This document shows, one piece after another, positions 56,199 through 64,000 of a stretch of DNA of 64,000 bases (its first letter is position 1; the number at the start of each line of letters is the position of its first letter). A model generated the notes under the pieces. That model saw nothing but the letters and a program-made list of their open reading frames with translations, had not been told where the DNA came from and made no database searches. The stretch is from Paracoccus stylophorae (GTDB lineage Bacteria; Pseudomonadota; Alphaproteobacteria; Rhodobacterales; Rhodobacteraceae): the NCBI RefSeq assembly GCF_028553765.1, contig NZ_CP067134.1, forward strand, positions 2,647,001-2,711,000, in the 5' to 3' direction. The position numbers and the translations under genes were made by a program.

Positions 56199-57719
56199 TT
56201 GGCGGTGGCAGCGGTGTTCCGGACCGAAGGGATCGGCAAGTCCTATCCCGGCGTTCGCGCCAATGACGACGTGTCCTTTCAGGTCGCCCCGGGCGAGATC
56301 CACGCCCTTTTGGGCGAGAACGGCGCGGGCAAGTCCACGCTGGTCAAGATGATCTATGGGCTGGTGCGGCCCGATGACGGGCGGATGTTCCTGAACGGCG
56401 CGCCCCACGAACCGGCCGATCCGCGCGCTGCGCGGGCCGCGGGCGTCGCGATGGTGTTCCAGCATTTCTCGCTGTTCGACGCGCTGACGGTCGCCGAAAA
56501 CATCGCCCTGGGGATGGAAAATCCGCCGCCGCGCCGCGAACTGGCCGCGCGGATCACGCAGGTCAGCAACGATTTCGGCCTGCCGCTGAATCCGGCCCGC
56601 CGCATCGTCACCCTGTCGGCGGGCGAACGCCAGCGGGTCGAGATCGTGCGCTGCCTGTTGCAGGACCCGCGGCTTCTGATCATGGACGAACCCACCAGCG
56701 TCCTGACCCCGCAAGAGGCGGAACTGCTGTTTCACACCTTGCGCAAGCTGGCCGATCAGGGAACCGCGATCCTGTATATCAGCCACAAGCTTGAGGAAAT
56801 CCGCAGCCATTGCGACCGCGCGACGATCCTGCGGCTTGGCCGGGTGGTCGACAGCTGCGATCCGCGCGCCCATTCGGCGCGCCAACTGGCCGCGATGATG
56901 GTCGGCGGCGAGATGCGGGTCATCGACCGCAGCGGCCGGCAGGCGGGCCGGGTCCTGTTGGACATCGACGATCTGTCGCTGCCCGCCCCGAATGCCGAGG
57001 GCACGGCGCTGAAATCCCTCAGCCTGACCCTGCGCGCGGGCGAGATTCTGGGCATCGGCGGCGTCGCCGGCAACGGGCAAGAGGAATTGCTGGCCGCCCT
57101 GTCGGGCGAGATGCGCAGCCGGCCCGGAACGATCGCGCTGGAAGACCGCGATCTGTCCGCCGCCGCGCCGCAGGCGCGGCGTGCGGCCGGGCTGCTGTCG
57201 GCGCCCGAAGACCGTCTGGGACATGCCGCCGTGCCCGATTTCAGCCTGACCGAAAACACGCTTCTGACCGCGGGTCCGCGCCGGCAGCTTGTCCGGAACG
57301 GGCTGATCGACCGCGACGCCGCGCGCGACTATGCCCGCCAGGTGATCCGCGATTTCGACGTCCGCACCCCCGGCCCCGGCACCGCCGCGCGCGCGCTGTC
57401 GGGCGGCAATCTGCAGAAATTCGTGATCGGCCGCGAGGTGTTGCAGAACCCGGTGGTGCTGGTCGTGAACCAGCCCACATGGGGCGTCGATGCGGGCGCG
57501 GCCGCCGCCGTGCGCCAGTCGCTGCTGGATCTGGCGCGGTCGGGCGCGGGCGTCATCGTCATCAGCCAGGATCTGGACGAGTTGATGGAACTGTCCGACC
57601 GGTTCTGCGCCCTAAACGCGGGTCGTCTATCCGATTCGCGCCCGACCCGTGATCTCAGCATCGACGAGATCGGGCTGATGCTGGGCGGCGCGCATGGCAT
57701 GAAGGTGGCGCATCTATGA
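56199..57719 (+). CDS. BMP-type ABC importer ATP-binding protein (two NBDs)
   Basis: A 506-aa double ATPase of a nucleoside or purine-type importer. NBD1 has Walker A GENGAGKSTLV, signature LSAGERQRVEI, and Walker B LLIMDEPTSVL. NBD2 (from about residue 255) retains the ALSGGNLQKFVIGREVL signature but has a degenerate Walker A (GVAGNGQEELL), as usual in this family. TTG start at 56199, 8 nt after GGAGGG; no ATG fits. Coupled to permease 1 by a 4-nt overlap. Confidence 0.88.
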   Translation: MAVAAVFRTEGIGKSYPGVRANDDVSFQVAPGEIHALLGENGAGKSTLVKMIYGLVRPDDGRMFLNGAPHEPADPRAARAAGVAMVFQHFSLFDALTVAENIALGMENPPPRRELAARITQVSNDFGLPLNPARRIVTLSAGERQRVEIVRCLLQDPRLLIMDEPTSVLTPQEAELLFHTLRKLADQGTAILYISHKLEEIRSHCDRATILRLGRVVDSCDPRAHSARQLAAMMVGGEMRVIDRSGRQAGRVLLDIDDLSLPAPNAEGTALKSLSLTLRAGEILGIGGVAGNGQEELLAALSGEMRSRPGTIALEDRDLSAAAPQARRAAGLLSAPEDRLGHAAVPDFSLTENTLLTAGPRRQLVRNGLIDRDAARDYARQVIRDFDVRTPGPGTAARALSGGNLQKFVIGREVLQNPVVLVVNQPTWGVDAGAAAAVRQSLLDLARSGAGVIVISQDLDELMELSDRFCALNAGRLSDSRPTRDLSIDEIGLMLGGAHGMKVAHL

Positions 57720-58792
57720 TCCGGCTGGTTCCCCGAACCGAAATCTCGGCCCCGTGGCAGGTCGCGACGCCGCTGCTGGCGGTGCTGGCGACGATGATCG
57801 CGGGCGGGGTGCTGTTCGCGGTGATGGGCCACGACCCGCTCGCCGCCATCCGCACGATCTTCTGGGACCCGCTGTTCGGCATGGCCTCGGGCTATTCGCG
57901 CCCGCAACTGCTGGTCAAGGCCGCGCCGCTGATCCTGATCGCCTCGGGTCTGGCGATCGGTTTTCGCGCGGGGATCTGGAATATCGGGGCCGAGGGGCAA
58001 TACATCTTCGGCGGCATCACCGGTGCCGCCGTGGCGCTGGCCGCCTATCCGGCCGAAGGGGCGTGGATCTTTCCCGCCATGGTCGCCGCCGGTGCGCTTG
58101 GGGGCTGGGCGTGGGGCATGATCCCTGCCCTGCTGCGCAACTGGTTCGGCGCGTCCGAGATCCTGGTGTCGCTGATGCTGGTCTATGTCGCGCAGAAGAT
58201 CGCGGCGTGGATGGCGTTCGGGCCGATGAAGAACCCCGAGGGGTTCGGCTTTCCGGGCTCGCGCAACCTGCAACAATATCCGCCGGCCGCGAATCCCGAA
58301 CTGATCGCGGGCACCGGCGCGCATTGGGGCGTGGTCGCCGCCGCGCTGGCCGTGCTGGCGACATGGTTCCTGATGAGCCGCCATATCCGCGGCTTCCATA
58401 TCCGTGCCGCCGGGCTTGCGCCGCGCGCCGCGCGCTTTGCCGGGGTCAGGCCCGAAACCCTTGTCGCCTTCTGCCTGGGCCTGTCGGGCGCCTTCGCCGG
58501 CATGGCGGGCCTGTTCGAGGTCGCGGGCCCCGCAGGCCAGATCACCGACAGTTTCGGATCGGGCTATGGCTTTACCGCCATCATCGTCGCGTTTCTGGGC
58601 CGGCTGCACCCGGTGGGCATCCTGCTGGCCGGTCTGCTGCTGGCCCTGACCTATATCGGGGGCGAACTGGCGCAGCTGACCCTGCAACTGCCCGCCGCGA
58701 CCGTGCAGGTGTTTCAGGGGATGCTGCTGTTCTTTCTTCTCGGCTTCGACCTGCTGACCCGGTTCCGCATCGCCCGAAGGATCACCGCATGA
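57716..58792 (+). CDS. BMP-type ABC importer permease 1
   Basis: A 358-aa permease with about nine hydrophobic segments and the BPD_transp_2 fingerprint: LIASGLAIGFRAGIWNIGAEGQ, GAWGMIPALLRNWFGASEI, and GYGFTAIIVAFLGRLHPVGI. Starts at 57716 overlapping the ATPase by 4 nt and ends overlapping permease 2. Confidence 0.9.
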   Translation: MIRLVPRTEISAPWQVATPLLAVLATMIAGGVLFAVMGHDPLAAIRTIFWDPLFGMASGYSRPQLLVKAAPLILIASGLAIGFRAGIWNIGAEGQYIFGGITGAAVALAAYPAEGAWIFPAMVAAGALGGWAWGMIPALLRNWFGASEILVSLMLVYVAQKIAAWMAFGPMKNPEGFGFPGSRNLQQYPPAANPELIAGTGAHWGVVAAALAVLATWFLMSRHIRGFHIRAAGLAPRAARFAGVRPETLVAFCLGLSGAFAGMAGLFEVAGPAGQITDSFGSGYGFTAIIVAFLGRLHPVGILLAGLLLALTYIGGELAQLTLQLPAATVQVFQGMLLFFLLGFDLLTRFRIARRITA

Positions 58793-59676
58793 TCGACCCG
58801 CTGTCCGTCTTTCTGCTGCTGCTGGCCGCCGCGACGCCGATCCTGTTCGCGGCGCTTGGCGAATTGGTGGTGGAACGGGCGGGCGTGCTGAATCTGGGCG
58901 TCGAGGGGATGATGATTACCGGCGCGCTGGCGGGATTCGCCGCCGCCCACGCCACCGGCAGTCCGCTGGCGGGCTTTGTCGCGGCGGGGCTGGCGGGGGC
59001 CGCCATCGCCATGCTGTTCGCGCTGCTGACCCAGTTCCTGCTGGCCAATCAGGTCGCCTCGGGGCTGGCGCTGACGCTGTTCGGTCTGGGGCTGGCGGCG
59101 CTGTTCGGCAAGCCGCTGGAGGGGATCAAGGCGCCGCCGATGATGGCCGGCCCATTGGGCATCAACTGGATCGTCTGGCTGGGAATCGCGATGGTGCCGG
59201 TGGTGTGGTGGTTCCTGAACCGCTCTCGCCCCGGTCTGATCCTGCGCGGGGTGGGCGAAAATCACGATGCGGCCCACGCGCTTGGCTATTCGGTGCGGGG
59301 CACGCGGGTGGCGGCCATCGGTTTCGGCGGCGCGATGGCCGGGATCGGCGGCGCCTTCATCTCGATCGCCACGGTGCTGCAATGGACCGAGGGCATGACC
59401 GCGGGCGCGGGATGGATCGCGCTGGCCATTGTGGTCTTCTCGAACTGGACGGCGGTGGGGGTGCTGGCGGGGGCGTGGCTGTTCGGCGGCGTCACCGTCC
59501 TGCAGTTGCGCCTTCAGGCGGCCGGCATCAAGGTGCCCGTGCAGTTGCTGTCGATGGCGCCCTATCTTGCCACCATCGTCGTGCTGGTGCTGATCTCGGC
59601 CCGGCAGAAATTCAGCCGCCGCGCCGGGGGCGCCGCCCCCGGCTCGCTCGGCCGGAACTTTCACGCCCTGCGCTGA
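58789..59676 (+). CDS. BMP-type ABC importer permease 2
   Basis: A 295-aa permease, partner of permease 1. It starts MIDPLSVFLLLLAAATPILF and has the diagnostic ERAGVLNLGVEGMMITGALA block, and VRGTRVAAIGFGGAMAGIGGA. The last 20 residues (GAAPGSLGRNFHALR) are a short cytoplasmic tail. Overlaps permease 1 by ATGA; the binding-protein gene begins 27 nt downstream. Confidence 0.9.
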   Translation: MIDPLSVFLLLLAAATPILFAALGELVVERAGVLNLGVEGMMITGALAGFAAAHATGSPLAGFVAAGLAGAAIAMLFALLTQFLLANQVASGLALTLFGLGLAALFGKPLEGIKAPPMMAGPLGINWIVWLGIAMVPVVWWFLNRSRPGLILRGVGENHDAAHALGYSVRGTRVAAIGFGGAMAGIGGAFISIATVLQWTEGMTAGAGWIALAIVVFSNWTAVGVLAGAWLFGGVTVLQLRLQAAGIKVPVQLLSMAPYLATIVVLVLISARQKFSRRAGGAAPGSLGRNFHALR

Positions 59677-59703
59677 CGCAGGGCATCAACAGAGAGGAAT
59701 GAC

Positions 59704-60780
59704 ATGAACCGCAGAGATCTTTTCGCAGGCGTCGCCGCCGTGACCGTCGCCCTGTCCGCCCCCGCCCTGGCGCAGGATGCGCCGCTGAAGGTCGGCTTCA
59801 TCTATGTCGGACCGGTCGGCGATGGCGGCTGGACCTATCAGCACGATCAGGGCCGGCAGGCGATCGAGGCCGAATACGGCGACCGGGTGGAGACCACCTA
59901 TATCGAAAGCGTGCCCGAAGGCGCCGACGCCGAACGCGCGCTGACCCAGCTTGCGCTGGCCGGCAACAAGCTGATCTTCGCCACCAGCTTCGGCTTCATG
60001 GACCCGGTGATGAACGTCGCCGCCAAGTTCCCCGACGTGAAGTTCGAACATGCCACCGGCTACAAGCGCGCCGACAACGTCGCCACCTATGACGCGCGCT
60101 TCTATGAAGGCCGCGCGGTGATGGGCACCATCGCCGGACGCATGACCGAATCGAACAAGATCGGCTATATCGGCTCGTTCCCGATCCCCGAGGTCATCCA
60201 GGGCATCAATTCCAGCTTCATCCACGCCCGCAAGGTCAATCCGGATGTCGAGATGAAGGTGGTCTGGGCCTATAGCTGGTTCGATCCCGCGAAAGAGGCC
60301 GATGCCGCCTCCGCTCTGCTGGCCGAAGGCGTGGACGTGATCCTGCAGCACACCGATTCGACCGCGCCGCTGGCCAAGGCGCAAGAGGCGGGCGCCATCG
60401 GCTTTGGTCAGGCCAGCGACATGGCCGCCTTCAAGCCGACGCCGCGCGTGTCCTCGATCATCGACAACTGGGCGCCCTATTACATCGAACGGGTCGGCGC
60501 GGTGCTGGACGGGACATGGGAATCCAAATCCACATGGGCCGGCATCGGCGACGGCGAGGTCGAGATCGGCGAGATTACCGATGCCGTGCCCGCCGAGGTC
60601 AAGGAAGAGGCGCTGGTGCTGAAGGACAGGATCGCCTCGGGCGAATACCACCCGTTCACCGGCCCGCTGAACAAGGCCGACGGCAGCGAATGGCTGGCCG
60701 AGGGCCAGACCGCCACCGACGAGGAATTGTCGGGCATGAATTTCTTCGTCGAAGGCATCGGCGCAGAAATCCCCAACTGA
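59704..60780 (+). CDS. BMP family ABC transporter substrate-binding protein
   Basis: A 358-aa periplasmic protein with a Tat-like start (MNRRDLFAGVAAVTVALSAP) and cleavage after ALA. The BMP fold shows as KVGFIYVGPVGDGGWTYQHD, LIFATSFGFMDPVMNVA, EGRAVMGTIAGRMTESNKIG, and VWAYSWFDPAKEADAASAL. Relatives bind nucleosides or purine bases. That would fit with gpt and xanthine metabolism, but no xanthine dehydrogenase is in the window. It is followed by repeat copy B and a strong hairpin. Confidence 0.9.
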   Translation: MNRRDLFAGVAAVTVALSAPALAQDAPLKVGFIYVGPVGDGGWTYQHDQGRQAIEAEYGDRVETTYIESVPEGADAERALTQLALAGNKLIFATSFGFMDPVMNVAAKFPDVKFEHATGYKRADNVATYDARFYEGRAVMGTIAGRMTESNKIGYIGSFPIPEVIQGINSSFIHARKVNPDVEMKVVWAYSWFDPAKEADAASALLAEGVDVILQHTDSTAPLAKAQEAGAIGFGQASDMAAFKPTPRVSSIIDNWAPYYIERVGAVLDGTWESKSTWAGIGDGEVEIGEITDAVPAEVKEEALVLKDRIASGEYHPFTGPLNKADGSEWLAEGQTATDEELSGMNFFVEGIGAEIPN

Positions 60781-60792
60781 GCCCCCAAAGGC

Positions 60793-60851
60793 GGGGGCAC
60801 TGCCCCCGTCACCTTGCGGTGACTCCCCCGGGATATTTCGACCAAGGCAAA
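60793..60851 (-). repeat. Two-hairpin intergenic repeat, copy B
   Basis: On the minus strand: TTTGCC, AAATATCCC, GGGGGA, a 6-bp hairpin GTCACC-GCAA-GGTGAC, and GGGGGC-AGT-GCCCCC. Begins 12 nt after the BMP gene stop, inverted relative to copy C. Confidence 0.75.
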
Positions 60852-60858
60852 ACCATCA

Positions 60859-60886
60859 CGCCCCGCTTCCGCAAGGAAACGGGGCG
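60859..60886. terminator. Nested hairpin after the BMP importer operon
   Basis: CGCCCCG (60859-60865) pairs with CGGGGCG (60880-60886), enclosing an inner TTCC-GCAA-GGAA stem. An outer 10-bp arm CCAAGGCAAA (60842-60851) / TTTGCCTTGG (60888-60897) encloses it all. CTTTG follows. It probably ends the 56-61 kb operon. Confidence 0.55.
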
Positions 60887-60970
60887 CTTTGCCTTGGACG
60901 GTCATCGGCGTCCCCGCCTGTACCGTGCATCCGCAATACCATAGCAACGGTTAAGACCCGGTTAACGGGC

Positions 60971-61036
60971 TTTGCCTTGGGTCAAATATCCTGCGGGGGA
61001 GTCGCGCGGCACGCGCGACGGGGGCGCAAAGCCCCC
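60971..61036 (+). repeat. Two-hairpin intergenic repeat, copy C
   Basis: TTTGCC, AAATATCC, GGGGGA, a 7-bp hairpin GTCGCGC-GGCAC-GCGCGAC, and GGGGGC-GCAAA-GCCCCC. Lies just before the purU stop, inverted relative to copy B 120 nt away. Confidence 0.75.
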
Positions 61037-61050
61037 GGCCACGTCTGCGA

Positions 61051-61935
61051 TCAGCCCATCCGTTCGCTGACATAGCTGCCGGGCGAGGCGGGAAACACCA
61101 CCGTCTTGGCGCCGTTCAGGAACACGCGTCCATGGATATGGGCATGGACCGCGCGCGACAGGACCTGGCTTTCGACATCGCGACCAAGGCTGACATAGTC
61201 GCCGGACGACTGCGCATGGGTCACGCGCACCGTGTCCTGTTCGATGATCGGCCCCTCGTCCAGATCGGCGGTGACGTAATGCGAGGTCGCGCCGATCAGC
61301 TTGACGCCCTTTTCATAGGCCTGCCTGTAGGGATTGGCACCCTTGAAGCTGGGCAGGAAGGAATGGTGGATATTGATGATGCGCCCCGACATCTTCTGGC
61401 ACATCCGGTCCGACAGGACCTGCATGTAGCGCGCCAGAACGATCAGCTCGGCGCCGCTGTCCTCGATGATCTCCATCTGCCGTGCCTCGGCCGCCTGCTT
61501 GGTGCCGGGGGTCACGCGGATCATGTGGAAGGGGATGTCGTGGTTCACCACGACCTTCTGGTAGTCGTGATGGTTGGAGATCACGCCGACGATGTCGATG
61601 GGCAGCGCGCCGATCCGCCACCGATACAGCAGATCGTTCAGGCAATGGCCAAAGCGGCTGACCATGATCAGCACCTTCTTCTTCACCGAATCGTCGCCGA
61701 TCTCGACCTGCATGTCGAACCGGGCCGCGATGGGCGCGAATTCGTGCTGCAGGCGATCCAGGCTGGCCCCGCCTTCCGAGCGGAAGCTGACGCGCATGAA
61801 GAACCGGCCGGTCTCGGCATCGTCGAACTGCGCGCTGTCGGTGATGTTGCACTCCTTCGCCGCCAGAAACCCCGAGATGGCGGCGACGATCCCGCGGGTC
61901 GAGGCGCAGGTGACGCGCAGGGTATAGCTGTTCAT
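61051..61935 (-). CDS. purU: Formyltetrahydrofolate deformylase
   Basis: Hydrolyses 10-formyl-THF to formate and THF, balancing the C1 pool. The 294-aa protein has an N-terminal ACT-like regulatory domain (YTLRVTCASTRGIVAAISGF, about residues 1-85) and a C-terminal formyl-transferase fold with NIHHSFLPSFKGANPYRQAY and the catalytic Asp in TADLDEGPIIEQD. Start at 61935. Related in function to folD. Confidence 0.94.
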   Translation of the reverse strand: MNSYTLRVTCASTRGIVAAISGFLAAKECNITDSAQFDDAETGRFFMRVSFRSEGGASLDRLQHEFAPIAARFDMQVEIGDDSVKKKVLIMVSRFGHCLNDLLYRWRIGALPIDIVGVISNHHDYQKVVVNHDIPFHMIRVTPGTKQAAEARQMEIIEDSGAELIVLARYMQVLSDRMCQKMSGRIINIHHSFLPSFKGANPYRQAYEKGVKLIGATSHYVTADLDEGPIIEQDTVRVTHAQSSGDYVSLGRDVESQVLSRAVHAHIHGRVFLNGAKTVVFPASPGSYVSERMG

Positions 61936-62055
61936 GACGGGGGTCCGCTTTCTTTCTTCAAGAACCTGCGTTTCGACCGGATCGCGCAAGGGCGGCATGA
62001 CGTTTCCGACCGGCCACGCCCTTCCTGCGACATGCCCGGCGGCCGGGCCGCCCGC

Positions 62056-63222
62056 TCAGGCGGCGGGCAGGCGGTTTTCGACCATGCCGGCATACCAGCT
62101 TGCGCCGGCGGGGATCGCGTCGTCGTTGAAATTGTAGGCCGGGTGATGGACCATCGCCGTATCGCCGTTGCCCACGAAGATATAGGCGCCCGGACGTTCC
62201 AGCAGCATATAGCTGAAATCCTCGCCGCCCATCATCGGCTGCATGTCCATGTTCACGTCGCCGGCGATCTGGCGGGCCACGTCGGCGGCCCATTCGGTCG
62301 CCTGATCGTCGTTCATCGTCACCGGATAGCCGCGTTCATACTCCACCCTGGCGGTCGCGCCCATCGCGGCGGCGACATTGGTGGCGACGCGGGTGATGCC
62401 TTCCTCAAGCTGGTCGCGCACGCCGGGTTCCAGGCTGCGGGCGGTGCCCTTCAGCTTGACCACCTGCGGGATGACGTTGTGCGCCGTCGAATCGGTCGAG
62501 ACGACACAGACCGAGATCACCGCGTTCTTCAGCGGGTCGATATTGCGCGACACGACCGATTGCAGCGCGACGACGATCTGCGCCGCCGTCAGCGTGGTGT
62601 CGATGCATTCATGCGGCTTGGCGGCGTGCCCGCCCTTGCCGGTCACGGTGATGTCGAACTGGTCGGCGGCGGCCATCATCGCCCCCGGCTTGATCGCGAA
62701 GGTGCCGGTGGGAACGCCCGGCATGTTGTGCATCCCGTAGACCTCGTCGATCTTCCAGCGCTCGATCAGACCGTCCTTGACCATCGCGTCGCCGCCTGCC
62801 CCGCCCTCTTCGGCGGGCTGGAAGATGACCACCGCGGTGCCGTCGAAATTGCGCGTCTCGGCCAGGTATTTCGCCGCCCCCAGCAACATCGCGGTGTGGC
62901 CGTCATGGCCGCAGGCATGCATCTTGCCCGGCGTCTTCGAGGCGTATTCGACCCCCGTCTGTTCGTGGATCGGCAGCGCATCCATGTCCGCGCGCAGGCC
63001 GATCACCCGGCCCTTGCTGTCGGAATTTCCGCGGATGACGCCCACGACACCGGTCCGGCCGATCCCTTCGGTCACCTCGTCGCAGCCGAATTCGCGCAGC
63101 AGGTCGGCGACCTTTCCGGCGGTCCGGTGCACGTCGTAAAGCAGTTCGGGATGTTCGTGGAAATCGCGGCGCCAGGCGGTGATCTGGGGCAGCAGTTCGG
63201 CAAAGCGGTTCTTGACGGGCAT
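62056..63222 (-). CDS. M20 family metallo-amidohydrolase (aminoacylase/hippurate hydrolase-like)
   Basis: A 388-aa zinc enzyme hydrolysing N-acyl amino acids or similar amides. Metal ligands appear in ACGHDGHTAMLLGAA and QPAEEGGAGGDAM, and in the C-terminal MGGEDFSYML. The dimerisation lid (residues about 185-300) includes VTGKGGHAAKPHECIDT. It lies upstream of purU on the same strand with 120 nt between. Just upstream is repeat copy D and then the peptide ABC ATPase. Substrate unknown. Confidence 0.88.
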   Translation of the reverse strand: MPVKNRFAELLPQITAWRRDFHEHPELLYDVHRTAGKVADLLREFGCDEVTEGIGRTGVVGVIRGNSDSKGRVIGLRADMDALPIHEQTGVEYASKTPGKMHACGHDGHTAMLLGAAKYLAETRNFDGTAVVIFQPAEEGGAGGDAMVKDGLIERWKIDEVYGMHNMPGVPTGTFAIKPGAMMAAADQFDITVTGKGGHAAKPHECIDTTLTAAQIVVALQSVVSRNIDPLKNAVISVCVVSTDSTAHNVIPQVVKLKGTARSLEPGVRDQLEEGITRVATNVAAAMGATARVEYERGYPVTMNDDQATEWAADVARQIAGDVNMDMQPMMGGEDFSYMLLERPGAYIFVGNGDTAMVHHPAYNFNDDAIPAGASWYAGMVENRLPAA

Positions 63223-63274
63223 GATCGGTCTCCTTCGCCCATAAGGATGATATCTTTGTGCATGCCGTGCAAGT

Positions 63275-63328
63275 GGGGGCGCTGCCCCCGGCGCCTTGCG
63301 GCGCCTCCCCCGAGGTATTTGGAAAGAG
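63275..63328 (-). repeat. Two-hairpin intergenic repeat, copy D
   Basis: Minus-strand orientation: CTCTTTCC, AAATACC, CGGGGGA, a 6-bp hairpin GGCGCC-GCAA-GGCGCC, and GGGGGC-AGC-GCCCCC. Between the ABC ATPase stop and the M20 gene. The first motif is CTTTCC where others have TTTGCC. Confidence 0.7.
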
Positions 63329-63386
63329 GGCGAGGCGGCAGGGGCACAGGCGCGGCCGGGGGATGCAGGCCGCACCGGGTCTGCGG

Positions 63387-64000
63387 TCAGGAATGCGTCC
63401 TCGGCTCGACCAGCACCCGGTGGCCCGGTGCGACCTCGCGATAGACCGAGGGCGAGGCCTGATGATCGACCGGATGGATGGGCGAGGGAATCGGCTGGAA
63501 GCTGAGATCCTCGCTGATCTTCTTCTGGCGCGGATCGGCCACCGGCACCGCCAGCATCAGTTGCCGCGTATAGCTGTGCTGGGGATTTTCGAAGACCTGC
63601 TGGCGGGTTCCCATCTCGACGATGCGGCCCAGATACATGACGCCGACATGATGGCTGACCCGTTCGACCACCGCCATGTCGTGGCTGATGAACAGCATCG
63701 AGATGCCCAGATCCTGCTGCAACTCCATCAGCAGGTTCAGCACCTGCGCCTGCACCGACACGTCCAGCGCCGACACCGCCTCGTCGGCGACGATCAGTTT
63801 CGGGTTCAGCGCCAGGGCGCGGGCGATCGCGATGCGCTGTCGCTGGCCGCCCGACATCTCGTGCGGATAGCGGCGCATGAAATGGCGCGGCAGTTCCACC
63901 CGGTCGAACAGCGCGGCGATCCGGTCCTGCCGTTCCGAGCGACTGCCGATGCCGAAATTCTGCATCGGTTCGGCCACCTGATCGTAAAGCTTCATATGCG
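63387..64000 (-). CDS. Peptide ABC transporter ATP-binding protein, 5' end outside window
   Basis: The C-terminal two thirds of an OppF/DppF/GsiA-type ATPase. Signature MSGGQRQRIAIARALALN, Walker B LIVADEAVSALDV, H-loop LFISHDMAVVERVSHHV, and the C-terminal peptide-transporter region HSYTRQLMLAVPVADP are present. Walker A lies beyond the window, and the frame stays open past 63995. The Walker B Glu is followed by Ala (DEAVSALD). The remaining transporter genes should be to the right. Confidence 0.88.
   Translation of the reverse strand, partial: HMKLYDQVAEPMQNFGIGSRSERQDRIAALFDRVELPRHFMRRYPHEMSGGQRQRIAIARALALNPKLIVADEAVSALDVSVQAQVLNLLMELQQDLGISMLFISHDMAVVERVSHHVGVMYLGRIVEMGTRQQVFENPQHSYTRQLMLAVPVADPRQKKISEDLSFQPIPSPIHPVDHQASPSVYREVAPGHRVLVEPRTHS

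Overview
The window is a GC-rich, tightly packed chromosomal segment from an alphaproteobacterium. It is most likely a member of the Rhodobacteraceae close to Paracoccus. This rests on the gene-order signatures (ppiD-trpE, trpG-trpD-trpC-moaC-moeA-lexA, divergent hemC/hemE, ruvCAB-htpX, a fused mrpA/B antiporter operon), an alphaproteobacterial LexA box of the GTTC-N7-GTTC type in front of lexA, and the codon bias. I see no phage, insertion sequence, CRISPR array, rRNA operon or plasmid backbone. Both ends cut through genes: an aspartate aminotransferase on the left and a peptide-ABC ATPase on the right.

Layout. 1-10.3 kb: aspC (5' end missing), bdhA, a candidate small RNA, an orphan peptide-binding protein with an entericidin lipoprotein, a CsbD-like acidic protein, a CDF metal exporter, an L,D-transpeptidase, xthA, erpA, dgt and an OsmC peroxidase. 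10.3-10.85 kb: a short gene graveyard with remnants of a transglutaminase-like gene and a membrane protein. 10.85-16.1 kb: dipeptide ABC operon dppABCDF on the minus strand. 16.3-23.6 kb: a polyamine-type ABC operon on the minus strand with potA, three tandem substrate-binding paralogues (one internally deleted), potB, potC and an M24 peptidase. 23.8-27.4 kb: tRNA-Pro, a DUF192 protein, a double cold-shock-domain protein, pdxH, fabI and gpt. 27.7-33.3 kb: a PRC-barrel protein, trpE, ppiD and a proline/alanine-rich anchored protein. 33.4-39 kb: trpGD-ung-trpC-moaC-moeA and lexA. 39.1-43.2 kb: hemC, hemE, an EamA transporter, chorismate mutase and folD. 43.3-46.4 kb: ruvB, htpX, ruvA, ruvC. 46.5-52.6 kb: a seven-subunit Mrp/Pha cation/proton antiporter operon encoded by six genes. 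52.6-56.1 kb: dnaE. 56.2-60.8 kb: a BMP-type (nucleoside/purine) ABC importer. 61-64 kb: purU, an M20 amidohydrolase and a peptide ABC ATPase.

Most of the window is housekeeping or nutrient import, and I found no convincing new multi-gene system. The points that most merit follow-up are: (1) a compact intergenic small-RNA gene with a near-consensus promoter, a stem-loop and a U9 terminator; (2) four copies of a two-hairpin intergenic repeat whose first stem changes sequence but keeps its pairing in every copy; (3) an in-frame, internally deleted substrate-binding-protein gene still coupled to potA by an overlapping start; (4) strong stem-loops just after the binding-protein genes in both minus-strand ABC operons; and (5) an anchored, proline-rich protein that looks like a deacetylase-family N-terminus without its enzyme domain.
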